Source: an uncultured bacterium (GTDB lineage Bacteria; Bacillota; Clostridia; Lachnospirales; Lachnospiraceae). From it: a DNA stretch of 6,178 bases. The stretch lies in the NCBI GenBank assembly GCA_905214855.1, contig CAJMNU010000091.1, positions 1-6,178 of the forward strand, in the 5' to 3' direction. The position numbers and the translations under genes were made by a program. This document shows, one piece after another, positions 5,426 through 6,178 of the stretch. Under the pieces are notes generated by a model. The model was not told the DNA's origin. It saw nothing but the letters and a program-made list of their open reading frames with translations, and made no database searches. The stretch's first letter is position 1. Each line of letters begins with the position of its first letter.

Positions 5426-6178
5426 ATTCACTGCTTTCTAAGCCATACATTCTATACATGGATTCTAGGTCATCAAAGAATTCTTCTTCTATTTTAGGAT
5501 CAGAAAAATGGATTTCTGTAATACGACCAATAAAAGTCCTGATCCATGGGATCAGTTCACTGGAATCAAAAACATCTGCCGAAAAATGGCTGGTATTTCT
5601 GTCTATTCTTGTTACAGTTCCGCACCGTTTTTCTCGTTCTAATCTTTTATGGATATAAGATTCAAAATCTCCATATTGCACTGTAAATTCTATATGTTCC
5701 ATTCTTGCACCAGATCTGCTCTGTGTACTCACTCCCCACATATATGGTTTCATCTTATTCCATTTCTCACGAAAAACATCAAAGTCCTTATGCTTCTCCC
5801 CAAGAGTCACTTCAAAGATATGATCTATCCTAAGAGAACGAATTCTCCTAATCTGCGGCACATAAGCCATAAGATACTGCCGCCCATTCTGTACACTGAT
5901 CCTGATTTGAAGAGGAACAACATCCTGTTTGCTAATTCCTTCCTTATGTCTGTTCCTATTTTTTACATGAACCACTCTCTTTTCCTGTATTGCTTCAAAC
6001 AATCGGCAAAGGATCTCGCTGTCCAGAGCAGAGGTAATATAATGATGCTTAAAAGCAAAATAATCTCTTTCACTATTTTGATGACAGGTATCTATTTTTT
6101 TATTATCAAGTAAAAAAGAACCAATCACACCACATGGAGCTGTTTCTGAAAAAAAGTCCAAAAGCTCTTTATTGTATA
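5424..6178 (-). CDS. WYL-domain transcriptional regulator, first of a pair (5' end outside window)
   Basis: The frame is open to the right edge, giving 250 residues of the C-terminal part. A TTG at 6161 lies in this frame but is not a credible start, as coding sequence (YNKELL) continues above it. Visible residues 1-24 (FFSETAPCGVIGSFLLD) match the linker after the helix-turn-helix region in this family. Residues about 58-126 are the WYL core, with RQYLMAY at 99-105 where WYL-type proteins have the signature tripeptide, followed by IRSLRIDHIFEV. Residues about 160-245 form the WCX extension, ending SDPKIEEEFFDDLESMYRMYG. Full-length relatives have roughly 320 residues with an N-terminal DNA-binding domain, so perhaps 70-100 residues are missing here. 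It is a predicted cytosolic, ligand-responsive regulator; its targets cannot be told from the sequence, though self-regulation or control of nearby rtcB is possible. Confidence 0.85.
   Translation of the reverse strand, partial: YNKELLDFFSETAPCGVIGSFLLDNKKIDTCHQNSERDYFAFKHHYITSALDSEILCRLFEAIQEKRVVHVKNRNRHKEGISKQDVVPLQIRISVQNGRQYLMAYVPQIRRIRSLRIDHIFEVTLGEKHKDFDVFREKWNKMKPYMWGVSTQSRSGARMEHIEFTVQYGDFESYIHKRLEREKRCGTVTRIDRNTSHFSADVFDSSELIPWIRTFIGRITEIHFSDPKIEEEFFDDLESMYRMYGLESSE

Noticed and set aside
5414..5431. GTG start for the second WYL gene at 5431
   Set aside because: It would overlap the previous gene's stop and lacks a ribosome site; ATG 5413 has AAGAGG at 6 nt.
5649..6113. Long plus-strand open frame of 154 codons
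   Set aside because: It lies wholly antisense to the first WYL gene, has no ribosome site and its translation has no domain-like pattern.
1..6178. CRISPR array, tRNA, rRNA, insertion sequence or phage genes
   Set aside because: No regularly spaced repeats, cloverleaf-like segments, transposase motifs or terminal inverted repeats were seen on either strand.

Overview
The window is AT-rich DNA in which every recognisable gene lies on the minus strand, so transcription runs from right to left. The codon use, the strong AGGAG-type ribosome sites, the pair of WYL regulators and a PAS-GGDEF sensor protein all point to a low-GC Firmicute. A gut Clostridia member of the Lachnospiraceae type is the best guess, made from protein style and not from a database match. 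It looks like ordinary chromosome: no transposase, phage gene, CRISPR array, tRNA or rRNA was seen.

Layout in transcription order, right to left. (1) 6178-5424: a WYL-domain regulator whose N-terminus is outside the window. (2) 5413-4484: a second, divergent WYL-type regulator, 10 nt downstream, ending in a strong intrinsic terminator whose loop contains its stop codon. (3) 4339-3131: a complete RtcB-type RNA 3'-phosphate ligase with all metal and guanylylation residues, ending in a clean terminator that looks bidirectional. (4) 2899-1532: the remains of a membrane-anchored HAMP-PAS-GGDEF diguanylate cyclase, broken by a nonsense codon and two frameshifts. (5) 1481-951: a methylated-DNA-cysteine methyltransferase (Ogt type). 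(6) 896-147: a calcineurin-like metallophosphoesterase. (7) 48-1: the first 16 codons of what looks like a DUF134/UPF0251 DNA-binding protein, cut by the left edge.

There are at least three transcription units. The WYL pair is one and rtcB is another, since terminators close both. The third runs from the promoter of the GGDEF pseudogene and probably continues through ogt and the phosphoesterase towards the DUF134 gene, because no terminator is visible among them.

The functional theme is loose: RNA repair (RtcB), DNA alkylation repair (Ogt), a phosphoesterase of unknown substrate, and WYL proteins, a family that in other bacteria often responds to nucleic-acid ligands or DNA damage. I do not see a clearly new system. 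The points most worth checking are the WYL pair next to a stand-alone rtcB, the three-lesion GGDEF pseudogene whose promoter may still serve the genes behind it, and the unlisted gene start at the left edge.
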